Assembly (NCBI RefSeq): GCF_028200735.1
Contig: NZ_JAQKPV010000010.1
Location: forward strand, 62,001-126,000
Direction: 5' to 3'
DNA length: 64,000 nt
Source: Streptomyces sp. ACA25
GTDB lineage: Bacteria; Actinomycetota; Actinomycetes; Streptomycetales; Streptomycetaceae
Position 1 is the first letter of the stretch. Each line of letters opens with the position of its first letter. Positions 32,335-41,447 of the stretch are shown one piece after another. A program made the translations under genes and the position numbers. Under the pieces are notes generated by a model. The model was not told the origin of the DNA. It made no database searches and was given only the letters and a program-made list of their open reading frames with translations.

Positions 32335-34589
32335 CCACACAGCCGAGCCGCACCGGAGCCGACCACGGAGCCTGGGAGGGCTTCAAGGGAGGGCTCTGGA
32401 GGGACAGCATCGACGTCCGGGACTTCATCCAGCAGAACTACGTCCCCTACACCGGCGACGCCGCCTTCCTCGCCGGTCCCACCGAGCGCACCACCCGCGT
32501 CTGGGAGAAGCTGCTGGACATGTTCCCCGCGGAGCGGGAGCGCGGCATCCACGACGTGGACACCCGCACCCCCTCCAGCATCACCGCCTTCGAGCCGGGC
32601 TGGATCGACCAGGAACTCGACCTCATCGTCGGGCTGCAGACCGACGCGCCGCTGCGGCGCGCGATGATCCCGGCCGCCGGCTGGCGGATGGTCGAGAACG
32701 CCCTGACCGCCTACGGCTACGAGGCAGACGAGCGGGTGAAGGAGATCTTCACCCGCTACCGCAAGACCCACAACGAGGGCGTTTTCGACGCCTACACACC
32801 GGAGATCCGGGCCTGCCGTTCGGCCGGCATCATCACCGGCCTGCCCGACTCCTACGGCCGCGGCCGCATCATCGGTGACTACCGCAGGGTCGCCCTGTAC
32901 GGCGTCGACCGGCTGATCGCCGAGAAGCAGACCGACCGCGAGACCCTGAACGCGGCCTGGCCCACCGAGGACATCATCCGGGCGCGCGAGGAGTCCGCCG
33001 AACAGATCCGGGCCCTGGGCGAGCTCAAGGCGATGGCAGCCGGCTACGGCTACGACATCTCCCGTCCGGCGACCACCGGCCGGGAAGCGGTCCAGTGGCT
33101 GTACTTCGGCTACCTGGCGGCGGTGAAGGAGCAGAACGGTGCGGCGATGTCGCTCGGCCGGGTGGACGCCTTCCTCGACATCTACCTGCAGCGTGACCTG
33201 GAGCGGGGGACCCTCACCGAGAGCGAGGCCCAGGAGTTCATCGACGACTTCGTCATCAAGCTCCGCATCGTCCGCTTCCTGCGCACCCCGGAGTACGACG
33301 AGCTGTACTCCGGTGACCCCACCTGGGTCACCTGGTCGCTGGCCGGCATGGGCGAGGACGGCCGCCCGCTGGTGACCAGAACCTCCTTCCGCGCCCTGCA
33401 CACCCTGTACAACCTGGGCCCGGCCCCCGAGCCCAACCTCACGGTCTTCTGGGACCGGGGCCTGCCGGAGGGCTTCAAGCGGTACGCCGCCAAGGTCGCG
33501 ATCGACACCAGCGCCCTGCAGTTCGAGTCCGACGAGCTGATGCGCCCGAAGTACGGGGACGACACCGCGATCGCCTGCTGCGTCTCCGCGATGGCGATGG
33601 GCAAGCAGATGCAGTTCTTCGGCGCCCGCGTCAACGTCGCCAAGGCCCTGCTGTACGCCATCAACGGCGGCCGGGACGAGGTGACCGGTGAGCTCGTCGT
33701 CGAGGGCTTCGAACCCCTCACCGGCGACTACCTCGACCACACCGCCGTGGCCGCCGCCTACGACGCCATGCTGGAGTGGCTGGCCAGGACCTACGTTCAC
33801 GCACTGAACGTCATCCACTACATGCACGACAAGTACGCCTACGAGCGCATCGAGATGGCGCTGCACGACCGGGAAGTGCTGCGCACCATGGCCTGCGGTA
33901 TCGCCGGGCTCTCCGTCGCGGCGGACTCGCTCTCCGCGATCAAGCACGCCCGGGTGAAGGTCATCCGCGACGAGACCGGCCTCGCCGTCGACTACGAGAT
34001 CGAGGGGGAGTACCCGGCCTTCGGCAACAACGACGACCGGGCCGACGAGATCGCGCAGGGCATCGTGCACGAATTCATGCGGAAGGTACGCAAGCACCCC
34101 ACCTACCGCGACGCCGTGCACACCCAGTCCGTGCTCACGATCACCTCGAACGTCGTCTACGGCAAGAAGACCGGCAACACCCCGGACGGCCGGCGCGCGG
34201 GAGCCCCGTTCGCCCCCGGTGCCAACCCGATGAACGGACGGGACCGGCACGGCTACATCGCCTCGTCGCTGTCCGTCGCCAAGCTCTCCTACGACGACGC
34301 GGAGGACGGTATCTCGCTGACCAACACCATCACCCCGAACGCGCTCGGCCGGACCGCCGAGGAGCGGATCGACAACCTCACCGGCGTCCTGGACGGATTC
34401 GTCGCGAGCGACGGCTTCCACATGAACGTCAACGTCCTGAACGAGGAGACCCTCAGGGACGCCATGGAGCACCCGGAGAACCACCCCCAGCTGACCATCC
34501 GGGTGAGCGGCTACGCGGTGAACTTCGTCCGGCTCACCCGCGAGCAGCAGCTCGACGTCATCCAGCGCACCTTCCACGGGTCGCTCTGA
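32331..34589 (+). CDS. pflB: Formate C-acetyltransferase (pyruvate formate-lyase) PflB
   Basis: Glycyl-radical enzyme that splits pyruvate plus CoA into acetyl-CoA and formate without oxygen. 752 residues, close to the 760 of the E. coli enzyme. The catalytic Cys pair is present as IACCVSAM (residues 416-417), and the radical glycine is in RVSGYAVNF (Gly727), 25 residues from the end as expected. These residues separate true PFL from glycerol or choline dehydratases, which have one Cys. It starts inside the adhE stop and ends inside the pflA start, so the three are co-translated. The radical form would be cut by oxygen; no YfiD-like repair protein is seen nearby. Confidence 0.97.
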   Translation: MTTQPSRTGADHGAWEGFKGGLWRDSIDVRDFIQQNYVPYTGDAAFLAGPTERTTRVWEKLLDMFPAERERGIHDVDTRTPSSITAFEPGWIDQELDLIVGLQTDAPLRRAMIPAAGWRMVENALTAYGYEADERVKEIFTRYRKTHNEGVFDAYTPEIRACRSAGIITGLPDSYGRGRIIGDYRRVALYGVDRLIAEKQTDRETLNAAWPTEDIIRAREESAEQIRALGELKAMAAGYGYDISRPATTGREAVQWLYFGYLAAVKEQNGAAMSLGRVDAFLDIYLQRDLERGTLTESEAQEFIDDFVIKLRIVRFLRTPEYDELYSGDPTWVTWSLAGMGEDGRPLVTRTSFRALHTLYNLGPAPEPNLTVFWDRGLPEGFKRYAAKVAIDTSALQFESDELMRPKYGDDTAIACCVSAMAMGKQMQFFGARVNVAKALLYAINGGRDEVTGELVVEGFEPLTGDYLDHTAVAAAYDAMLEWLARTYVHALNVIHYMHDKYAYERIEMALHDREVLRTMACGIAGLSVAADSLSAIKHARVKVIRDETGLAVDYEIEGEYPAFGNNDDRADEIAQGIVHEFMRKVRKHPTYRDAVHTQSVLTITSNVVYGKKTGNTPDGRRAGAPFAPGANPMNGRDRHGYIASSLSVAKLSYDDAEDGISLTNTITPNALGRTAEERIDNLTGVLDGFVASDGFHMNVNVLNEETLRDAMEHPENHPQLTIRVSGYAVNFVRLTREQQLDVIQRTFHGSL

Positions 34590-35389
34590 TGACCGGCCTC
34601 CGGCCGTCCACCGGCCCGGCGCCGGCCGCCACCCCCGCCGGGGTGGCCGGCCGGCGGCCGGTCACCGGCTCCGTGCACTCCTGGGACGTGGCGACCGGAG
34701 TGGACGGTCCCGGCACCCGCTTCGTCACCTTCCTGGCCGGATGCCCGCTCGCCTGCCTCTACTGCCACAACCCCGACACCATGAACATGCGCAGCGGGCG
34801 GCGGACCGGCACCGAAGAGGTGGTGAGCGAGGCGCGGAAGTACGGGGCGTTCATCCGGGCCTCCGGAGGCGGAGTCACCGTCAGCGGCGGGGAGCCCCTG
34901 CTCCAGCCGCTGTTCACCGCCGAACTGCTGCACCGCTTCAAGCACGAACTCGGCATGCACACCGCGCTCGACACCTCCGGTTACCTCGGGGCCCGGGCCA
35001 CCGACGCACTGCTGGCCGACACCGACCTGGTGCTGCTCGACATCAAGTCCTGGGACCGGGCCCTCTACCGGCGGCTGACCGGGTGCGAGCTGGAGCCCAC
35101 CCTGGACTTCGCGCGCCGTCTCGCCGCCCTGGACAAGGAGGTGTGGCTGCGTTTCGTGCTTGTTCCGGGACTGACCGACGACCCCGGGAACGTGGAGGGC
35201 GTGGCGGCCTTCGCCGCCTCGCTCGGCAACGTCAGCCGGGTGGACGTGCTGCCTTTCCACACCATGGGCGCCGCCAAGTGGGAGGCCCTGGGCAGGGCGT
35301 TCCCGCTCGAGGGCACGCCGCCGCCCACGCCGGAGCAGGTCGGCCGGGCCAGGGAGATCTTCACCCGGCATGGTCTGCGCGCGGTCTGA
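34589..35389 (+). CDS. pflA: Pyruvate formate-lyase activating enzyme PflA
   Basis: Radical-SAM enzyme that abstracts hydrogen from Gly727 of PflB to make the active glycyl radical. 266 residues. The cluster motif C-x3-C-x2-C is GCPLACLYCHNPD (about residues 52-60), followed by the SAM-binding GGVTVSGGEPLLQP and TALDTSGYLG. No extra ferredoxin-like insert is present, as in classical PflA. The first 28 residues are Pro/Ala-rich and precede the conserved GSVHSWDVATGVDGPGTRFV. Its start overlaps the pflB stop (TGATG). Its last 29 bases overlap the 3-prime end of the converging acyl-CoA dehydrogenase gene. Confidence 0.96.
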   Translation: MTGLRPSTGPAPAATPAGVAGRRPVTGSVHSWDVATGVDGPGTRFVTFLAGCPLACLYCHNPDTMNMRSGRRTGTEEVVSEARKYGAFIRASGGGVTVSGGEPLLQPLFTAELLHRFKHELGMHTALDTSGYLGARATDALLADTDLVLLDIKSWDRALYRRLTGCELEPTLDFARRLAALDKEVWLRFVLVPGLTDDPGNVEGVAAFAASLGNVSRVDVLPFHTMGAAKWEALGRAFPLEGTPPPTPEQVGRAREIFTRHGLRAV

Positions 35390-37019
35390 CCCGGTCCACG
35401 ATCGCCTCCAGGCCGAGGGTGCCGGGGAGCGTGCCGAAGGCACCGCCCCGGTCACCTCCCAGCCGGGAGGCGCAGAACGCGTCGGCGACCTCCGCCGGGG
35501 CGTGCTGCACGAGCAGGGCGCCCTGCAGCACCAGTGCGAGGCGCTCCACCACCCGGCGGGCCCGCCCCTCGATGCCGTCCAGGTCGGACAACTCGGTCAG
35601 CAGGTCCTTGATCGCGGCGTCCAGCCGGTGGTCCGCGCCGCTCGCCGCGCCGACCTCCGTCAGGAAGGCGTTGAGGGCCTGCGGCTCCCGCTGCAGCGCC
35701 CGCAGCGCGTCCAGCGCCTGCACATTGCCCGAGCCCTCCCAGAGGGAGTTCAGCGGGGACTCCCGGAGCAGCCGGGGCATACCCGAGTCCTCGACGTAGC
35801 CATTGCCGCCCAGACACTCCAGCGCCTCCGCGGTCACCGGGGTGCAGCGTTTGGTCACCCAGTACTTCGCCGCCGGAAGTGCCAGCCGCAGCAGGTACCG
35901 GTCGTGCGCTCGCCCCGCCGACGCACCGTCGTACGCCGCCGCGAGCCGCAGCGCCAGGGCTGTCGCCGCCTCGGACTCGACGGCCAGGTCGGCCAGCACG
36001 TTCCGCATCAGCGGTTTGTCGACGAGCGGCCCGCCGAATGCCTCGCGGTGCGCGGCATGGTGGCTCGCCTGGGCGACGGCCTGCCGCATGATCGCCGCCG
36101 ATCCCGTCACGCAGTCCAGCCGGGTCGCCGCGACCATCTCGATGATGGTCCGCACTCCCCGCCCTTCCTCGCCGACCCGCCACGCCAGCGTGGTGCCGTC
36201 GAACTCGACCTCCGAGGAGGCGTTGGAGCGGTTCCCGAGCTTGTCCTTGAGGCGCTGGATGCGGAAGGAGTTCCGGCTGCCGTCCGGCAGCACCCGCGGC
36301 AGCAGGAAACAGGTGAGGCCGCCCGGGGCCTGGGCGAGCACCAGGAAGACGTCCGACATCGGGGCCGAACAGAACCACTTGTGGCCGGTCAGCGCGTACA
36401 TGCCGCTCTCCCCGGTCGGCTCGGCCCGGGAGGTGTTGGTCCGCACGTCGGAGCCGCCCTGCTTCTCCGTCATCCCCATCCCGGCCAGCACACCGGTTTT
36501 CTCCGCGGCCGGCCGCAGGCCGGGATCGTAGGTCCCCGAGGTGAGCAGCGGTTCCCACAGCGCCGCCAGTTCCGGCTCGGCGCGCAGCGCGGGAACGGCC
36601 GCGTGCGTCATCGACAGCGGGCAGCCGTGCCCGGCCTCGGCCTGCGTCCAGATATGGAACGCGGCGGTCCGCCGCAGCTGCCCGCCCGGCCGGCTCCAGG
36701 CATCGGCGAGACCGGCGGAGACCCCGCGGTCCAGCAGCCGGTGCCAGTCGGGGTGGAAATCGACCTCGTCGATGCGGTTGCCGTACCGGTCATGGGTGCG
36801 CAGCACGGGCGGGTACTCGTTGGCCCGGACGCCCCACTCGCGGACCTCGGCGGAGCCGGCGTCCCGCCCCAGCTCGCGCAGCTCACCGAAGATCGAGTCG
36901 TCCGGGTCGGGCCCTTCGTAAAGGGCATATCCCTCTGTAAGGGCCGCATCCGTCGTGAACACGTTGTACTGGACGAGCGGGGGAGCCTGATTGGCCACGG
37001 AGTGAGTGCGGGAGGTCAT
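35361..37019 (-). CDS. Acyl-CoA dehydrogenase family protein, AidB-like
   Basis: FAD-dependent acyl-CoA dehydrogenase superfamily member of 552 residues, the AidB length, with the AidB-type N-terminal segment (NQAPPLVQYNVFTTDAALTEGYALY). It has the FAD/substrate motif GMGMTEKQGGSDVRTN, YALTGHKWFCSAP, and the C-terminal AKYWVTKRCTPVTAEALECLGGNGYVEDSGMPRLLRESPLNSLWEGSGNVQALD with the usual Arg and the EG catalytic region. In E. coli AidB is induced by alkylation and binds DNA; whether this one repairs or degrades acyl groups is open. Alkylation-repair genes lie 4-6 kb away. Its start is only 17 bases from the divergent YihY gene, leaving almost no room for leaders. Confidence 0.92.
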   Translation of the reverse strand: MTSRTHSVANQAPPLVQYNVFTTDAALTEGYALYEGPDPDDSIFGELRELGRDAGSAEVREWGVRANEYPPVLRTHDRYGNRIDEVDFHPDWHRLLDRGVSAGLADAWSRPGGQLRRTAAFHIWTQAEAGHGCPLSMTHAAVPALRAEPELAALWEPLLTSGTYDPGLRPAAEKTGVLAGMGMTEKQGGSDVRTNTSRAEPTGESGMYALTGHKWFCSAPMSDVFLVLAQAPGGLTCFLLPRVLPDGSRNSFRIQRLKDKLGNRSNASSEVEFDGTTLAWRVGEEGRGVRTIIEMVAATRLDCVTGSAAIMRQAVAQASHHAAHREAFGGPLVDKPLMRNVLADLAVESEAATALALRLAAAYDGASAGRAHDRYLLRLALPAAKYWVTKRCTPVTAEALECLGGNGYVEDSGMPRLLRESPLNSLWEGSGNVQALDALRALQREPQALNAFLTEVGAASGADHRLDAAIKDLLTELSDLDGIEGRARRVVERLALVLQGALLVQHAPAEVADAFCASRLGGDRGGAFGTLPGTLGLEAIVDRVRPRADHAG

Positions 37020-37036
37020 ATCGCTACGTTAGGCGG

Positions 37037-38221
37037 GTGAAAGCCGATGAGTCACCCCAGGGGACCGAGAGACCGGGTGCCCCCCGACGGGTCATGTACC
37101 GCAACATCCCGAAGGGCAAACTGCTCTGGAACCTGGGAAAGGACACGGTCAAGTCCTGTTCGGAGCACCGTGTCATCGGCATGGCGGCCGAGTCGGCGTT
37201 CTTCATGCTGCTGTCACTGCCCCCGCTGCTGCTGGGTCTCGTCGGACTGCTGAGCAGCCTGGACGCGGTGAGCGGGACGAGCACCCTGGAGACCGTCCAT
37301 CGCCAGATCCTGGACGCGTCCTCCGTGCTGCTCTCGGAGCGGGGCGTCGAGGACTTCGTGCGGCCTCTCATCGACGACCTGGTGCAGGGGGCCCGGCCCG
37401 ACGTGATGTCCTTCGGGTTCCTCGTCGCGCTGTGGTCCGGCTCCCGGGCGGTGAACGTCTTCGTGGGGACGATCACCGTCATGTACGGCCTGGTGGGCCA
37501 CCGGAACCCGGCCGCCACCCGGCTGCTGGCCTTCACCATGTATGTGATCAGCCTGCTGGTCGGGGCCGTGGTGGTGCCGGCCATGCTGATCGGTCCGGAG
37601 CTGGCGATGAGCTGGTTCCCCCAGCTGTCGGGCCTGCTGCGGGTCTTCTACTGGCCGCTGGTGCTGTTGCTGTGTGTGGGCTTCCTCACCACGCTCTACC
37701 ACGTGTCGGTGCCGGTCCGCTCCCCGTGGCGGGAGGACATTCCCGGCGCCCTGCTGGCCCTGGCCATCTGGGCGATGTGCGCCTACGCGCTGCGGATGTA
37801 CCTGCGCAGCGCGGTGGAGGGGCAGAGCGTCTACGGCTCGCTGGCCGCTCCGGTCGCGATTCTGCTGTGGCTGGGAATGTCGGCCTTCGCGGTGCTGGTC
37901 GGTGCGGCACTGAACGCGGCCGTGGACCGGGTGTGGCCCACCGCGACCACTGCGGCCGCCCGGGCGGAGACCGAGCGGGCGCGGGAGGAGGCCGCCGAGG
38001 CGATGGCCGCGGCGGTGGAGTCGCGCCGGTCCCGCGCGGAGATCCACGGTGTCCCGGAGCCGGACAACTCCGCGCTCACCCGGCGGCTCACCGCTCTGCT
38101 GAGCCCGGCCGAGATGCGCAGACAGCTGAAGAGCATGCGGGGGCGGAAGCGCCGGGAAGGGCAGGAGAGTCACCCGCGAGGGCGGGAGCACCGGCGGAAA
38201 TCCGGCGGCGAAGGGCCTTAG
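37037..38221 (+). CDS. YihY/BrkB family inner membrane protein
   Basis: A 394-residue integral membrane protein of the YihY/BrkB family, with about six hydrophobic helices: AAESAFFMLLSLPPLLLGLVGLL, MSFGFLVALWSGSRAVNVFVGTI, LLAFTMYVISLLVGAVVVPAMLI, VFYWPLVLLLCVGFLTTLYHV, IPGALLALAIWAMCAYALRMY and APVAILLWLGMSAFAVLVGAALNA. Conserved ENxxF-like and SVYGSLAAP features are visible. The C-terminus is a long charged cytoplasmic tail with an Ala/Glu/Arg helix. Once called ribonuclease BN, the family has no agreed function. The GTG at 37037 is divergent from the acyl-CoA dehydrogenase with a 17-base gap and no Shine-Dalgarno, suggesting leaderless mRNA. Confidence 0.9.
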   Translation: MKADESPQGTERPGAPRRVMYRNIPKGKLLWNLGKDTVKSCSEHRVIGMAAESAFFMLLSLPPLLLGLVGLLSSLDAVSGTSTLETVHRQILDASSVLLSERGVEDFVRPLIDDLVQGARPDVMSFGFLVALWSGSRAVNVFVGTITVMYGLVGHRNPAATRLLAFTMYVISLLVGAVVVPAMLIGPELAMSWFPQLSGLLRVFYWPLVLLLCVGFLTTLYHVSVPVRSPWREDIPGALLALAIWAMCAYALRMYLRSAVEGQSVYGSLAAPVAILLWLGMSAFAVLVGAALNAAVDRVWPTATTAAARAETERAREEAAEAMAAAVESRRSRAEIHGVPEPDNSALTRRLTALLSPAEMRRQLKSMRGRKRREGQESHPRGREHRRKSGGEGP

Positions 38222-38448
38222 TCCCGGCGTGACCGCACCCCGCCCGGAGACCGGGGAGGACCTGGCGTGCGGGGCGCCGCACGGCTCTGGATGTCCTCCG
38301 GCCCGCACGCTATCCTGACCCGGGTGCCGCCCTTGCCACTGTCAACTGCCACGAGAGCCGAAGGCCACGGAGAGACGGGCGAGTGCGGGCAGGTGCGCTG
38401 CGCAGGCCGTCGCAGGGGTTCGTCAGCGGTCTTCCAGGAGTTCTGCCC

Positions 38449-39309
38449 GTGACCCACGCGTCCGTGCCCGCCGGGCCGCCGCCCAAGATCAACCGCACCG
38501 TTCCGCACTCGTCCCGGGTGTGGCACTACCTGCTGGGCGGCAAGGACGCCTACGAGGTCGACCGGGCGGCGGGCGACCGGTACCGGGAGACGTTCCCCGC
38601 GGTCACCGATGTCGCCCGCGCCGCCCGCGACTTCCAGGCCAGGGCACTGCGGTGCCTGACCGTGGAGGAGGGCATCCGCCAGTTCCTGGACGTCGGCATC
38701 GGGCTGCCGGTGGCGGAGCACACCCACCAGACGGTGCAGCGCCTCGCACCGGCCGCACGCATCGTCTACGCGGACAACGACCCGCTGGTGCTGGCACACG
38801 CCCGGGCGCTGTTCGCCGGCACCCCCGGGGGGGCCGTGGAGTGCGTCGAGGCCGATCTGCACGCCCCGGGGGACCTGCTGCGGAGGGCGGCCCGGACGCT
38901 GGATCTCCGCCGGCCGGTGGCGCTGATCCTGGGCGGGGTCCTCGGACATGTCGAGGACACCGCCGAGGCCCGGTCGCTGGTCAGGGCGCTCGTCAGCGGC
39001 TTGCCCGCGGGTAGTTGCGCGGTCATCAGCGACGGCACCGCCCTCGCGGCGGAGGCGGTGCGGGCGCAGCGCGAGTACAACGACAGCGGTGCCGTCCCCT
39101 ATCACCTCCGCACCCCCGAGGAGATCAGCGGGTACTTCGACGGACTGGAGCTCATGGAGCCGGGCGTGGTCTCATGTCCGTTGTGGCGCCCCGCATCGCC
39201 ACCCCGGGGGAGCGCCCGGCCGGTGGACGCGGCCGGTGGGGTGGGCGGGGTCGGACGCAAGCCATGGCGGGCCGCGGACAGCGGGCCGCCCCCGGGCGAA
39301 GGGCACTGA
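38449..39309 (+). CDS. DUF574 SAM-dependent methyltransferase
   Basis: A 286-residue member of the actinobacterial DUF574 methyltransferase family. It shows the family opener PPPKINRTVPHSSRVWHYLLGGKDAYEVDR, the SAM-binding motif FLDVGIGLPVAEHTHQTVQ, YADNDPLVLAHARALF and the LILGGVLGHVED stretch. Substrates are unknown; streptomycetes carry dozens of copies, often next to XRE/DUF5753 regulators, as here (2-base gap). The GTG 38449 has AGGAG eight bases upstream; the frame is open to 38383 but without a ribosome-binding site. The last 40 residues are Gly/Pro/Arg-rich and variable. Confidence 0.88.
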   Translation: MTHASVPAGPPPKINRTVPHSSRVWHYLLGGKDAYEVDRAAGDRYRETFPAVTDVARAARDFQARALRCLTVEEGIRQFLDVGIGLPVAEHTHQTVQRLAPAARIVYADNDPLVLAHARALFAGTPGGAVECVEADLHAPGDLLRRAARTLDLRRPVALILGGVLGHVEDTAEARSLVRALVSGLPAGSCAVISDGTALAAEAVRAQREYNDSGAVPYHLRTPEEISGYFDGLELMEPGVVSCPLWRPASPPRGSARPVDAAGGVGGVGRKPWRAADSGPPPGEGH

Positions 39310-39311
39310 AC

Positions 39312-40220
39312 ATGTTGGGCACCAGCGGAGCCATCGGCCTGCAGCGGGATTCCCGCATGCTGGGGGACGAGCAGTCCGGGGCGACGGTGCCGCGGATGAT
39401 TCTGGGAGCCCGGCTCCGCCGGCTCCGGGAGGCGCGGAACATCGCTCGCAGCGAGGCGGGCGAGACGATCCGTGGTTCGCGCTCCAAGATCAGCCGGCTG
39501 GAGGCCGGCCGCACCGGCTTCAAGCTGCGCGACGTCGAGGACCTTCTCACTCTTTACGGCGTCACCGAGGAGGGGGACAGGGCCACCCTGCTGGCTCTGG
39601 CCCGGCGCACAAACTCGCTGGGCTGGTGGCAGTCCTATCACGACGTGGTGCCGAGCTGGCTGCACGTGTACCTGGGTCTCGAGCAGGCGGCCGAGGTCAT
39701 CCGCTGCTACGAGCTCCAGTACATTCCGGGCCTGCTGCAGACCGAGGAATACGCCCGCGCCGTGCTCCGGCAGGGCAGTGAGGCCGGCTCCCGTGACCAG
39801 ACGGAGCGCAGGGTGGAGCTGCGGATGCGGCGCTGCCGGGTCCTGCAGCGGGCCACTCCGCCCCGGCTGTGGGCGGTCATCGACGAGGCCGCACTGCACC
39901 GGGCGGTGGCCGGCGCCACCGCGATGCGGGCCCAGCTCACGCACCTGCTGGAGATGTCGGAACTCCCGCACGTCACCCTGCAGGTGATGCCGTTCGCCGT
40001 CGGCGAGCACGCTGCGCTCGGCGGGCCCGTGACTCTGCTGCGCCCGCCCGGTGACGAGCTCCCGGATGTGGTCTTCCTGGAGCACCCCACCGGCGCGCTC
40101 TTTCCTGACAAGCCCGCTGAGGTCGAGCGTTACCGGCACATCATGAACAGCGTGGTGGTCGACGCCGCCTCGGCCCACGCGTCCCGGGAGATGCTGCACC
40201 GCATCCGGGCACAACTGTGA
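39312..40220 (+). CDS. XRE family transcriptional regulator with DUF5753
   Basis: Cytoplasmic DNA-binding protein of 302 residues. Residues about 28-85 form an XRE helix-turn-helix (LGARLRRLREARNIARSEAGETIRGSRSKISRLEAGRTGFKLRDVEDLLTLYGV). The rest is the DUF5753 domain common in streptomycete paralogues, with WHEY-like GWWQSYHDVVPSWLHVYLGLEQAAEVIRCYELQYIPGLLQTEEYARAV and the late VFLEHPTGALFPDKPAEVERY. Such genes often pair with a small DUF397 partner; none follows here, the upstream DUF574 methyltransferase taking the neighbour position. ATG 39312 has GAAGGG upstream and is coupled to the methyltransferase stop. Confidence 0.92.
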   Translation: MLGTSGAIGLQRDSRMLGDEQSGATVPRMILGARLRRLREARNIARSEAGETIRGSRSKISRLEAGRTGFKLRDVEDLLTLYGVTEEGDRATLLALARRTNSLGWWQSYHDVVPSWLHVYLGLEQAAEVIRCYELQYIPGLLQTEEYARAVLRQGSEAGSRDQTERRVELRMRRCRVLQRATPPRLWAVIDEAALHRAVAGATAMRAQLTHLLEMSELPHVTLQVMPFAVGEHAALGGPVTLLRPPGDELPDVVFLEHPTGALFPDKPAEVERYRHIMNSVVVDAASAHASREMLHRIRAQL

Positions 40221-40262
40221 CTCCGGCGCGGCCCGGGGCCGCGCCGGAGGGCCGGGCACCCG

Positions 40263-40532
40263 TCACAGGCGGACCGATGCCCGGGAGTGCGTGACCGCCT
40301 CGATGTCCTTGGCCGCCTTGTCGAGGAGCTGCTGCGCCAGGCCGTTCAGCAGGCGTGCGGCGGCGATCTCCTCGCCGACCTGCGGCAGCTCCGGGTCGTC
40401 GGGATGCTTGTCGGCGTGTCCGTCGGCTCGCAATTCTGTTCCGTCGGGCAGTCTCACCAGTGCCAGGGCCCGGGTCTCCGCACCGCTCTCCCGGAACTTC
40501 AGCTCGATGTGCCATCCGCTCGCTCTTGTCAT
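40263..40532 (-). CDS. DUF1876 domain protein (dsRBD-like fold)
   Basis: An 89-residue protein of the DUF1876 family, found mainly in actinobacteria. It starts WHIELKFRESGAETRALALVRLPDGTELRADGHADKHPDDPELPQVGEEIAAARLLNGLAQQLLDKAAKDIE, a beta-beta-beta-alpha pattern that resembles a double-stranded RNA-binding domain. No function is known. The ATG 40532 has an excellent Shine-Dalgarno (GGAGGGG), indicating strong translation. The 208 bases between it and the divergent gene at 40741 hold no other coding sequence and presumably both promoters. Confidence 0.85.
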   Translation of the reverse strand: MTRASGWHIELKFRESGAETRALALVRLPDGTELRADGHADKHPDDPELPQVGEEIAAARLLNGLAQQLLDKAAKDIEAVTHSRASVRL

Positions 40533-40740
40533 GGCGATCCCCTCCAGGGCTCCCCTCCAGCGTGCCTCTCCGGGGCCCGCGGAGGAAGACCGCGGGACCA
40601 CCGGACCGTGGGGAATCCGACGGCCGCTCCCCGCGGCGCCCGCCGGGCCCAGGACCGCGCGTCCGGCGGGCGCCGCGCGTACGGCCGGGCAGGCGCGTCG
40701 CTCTTGGCCGGGCTCCTGTCCTTCCTGTGAGGATGGGGGC

Positions 40741-41361
40741 ATGAGCGACGCGTCCACGTTCGGTCCACGAGAGTTCCAGCTGGTGCTGCTGCGGCGGATG
40801 GCCGACTTCCAGCCGGAGCTCGTCGAGGAGGCGCTGCACGCCCTGGGCGCGGGCCGCACCGACCTCCGGGAGGCCAACCGCCGTTGGCAGGCCATGGTCC
40901 GCTCACCGCGCGGGCGAAGCGCCCTGGGCCGCTACCGTTCGGTGCTCGGGCCGCCCGTGGCGACCGACCGCAGACGGGTCGGGGACCTGGACGTGGTGGC
41001 GCGCAGCTGGCCGGTCCCGCTCTGGCCCGATCTGCACTTCGAGGTGCTCAGCACTCCCGAGGGCGCGGTCTGGAACGCCTGGCTGGTGCGCGTCCCGGGA
41101 GCACCGGCTCCGGCCCTGCGCACCGTCGATGACCTGGAGCCCTGGTCGTGCACCGTGGACGAGGCCGCCCGGGCCTTCGCGCCAGCCCGCCCGGCCGAGG
41201 GCTCGGCCCCCACTCGGTGGCGGCTGACCTTCACCGCCCCGGACACCGCGGGCCGGCCGCACGAGGTGACCGCCGAGTTCACCTGGGGTCTGCTGCAGCG
41301 CCTGCTCAGCCGCTCCAGCGACCTGACCGCCGGCCCGCCCTTCCCGGAGGCCGCCCCCTGA
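40741..41361 (+). CDS. Conserved hypothetical protein
   Basis: A 206-residue protein I cannot assign. The N-terminal half is helical and charged (GPREFQLVLLRRMADFQPELVEEALHALGAGRTDLREANRRWQAM); the second half has several Trp-containing strands (WPVPLWPDLHFEVLSTPEGAVWNAWLVR, EPWSCTVDEAARAF, WRLTFTAPDTAGRPHEVTAEFTWG). No signal peptide, membrane segment or catalytic motif is visible. The ATG follows GTGAGGATGGGGGC. It precedes the alkylation-repair pair on the same strand by 86 bases, but a link in function is unproven. Confidence 0.75.
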   Translation: MSDASTFGPREFQLVLLRRMADFQPELVEEALHALGAGRTDLREANRRWQAMVRSPRGRSALGRYRSVLGPPVATDRRRVGDLDVVARSWPVPLWPDLHFEVLSTPEGAVWNAWLVRVPGAPAPALRTVDDLEPWSCTVDEAARAFAPARPAEGSAPTRWRLTFTAPDTAGRPHEVTAEFTWGLLQRLLSRSSDLTAGPPFPEAAP

Positions 41362-41447
41362 GCGGGGTGACGGCGCGGTGCAGTCTGTCCGTCAGTCATG
41401 TCCGATTTCCGCCAGTGCCGGATGTCCCGGCGGCCCACACTGGACAC

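Noticed and set aside
29701..32340. Minus-strand ORF of 879 codons opposite adhE, and a 760-codon one opposite pflB (32295-34577)
   Set aside because: Mirror frames of very GC-rich coding sequence: Gly/Val/Asp/His-rich translations with no family features, while the plus-strand products are full-length enzymes with active-site motifs.
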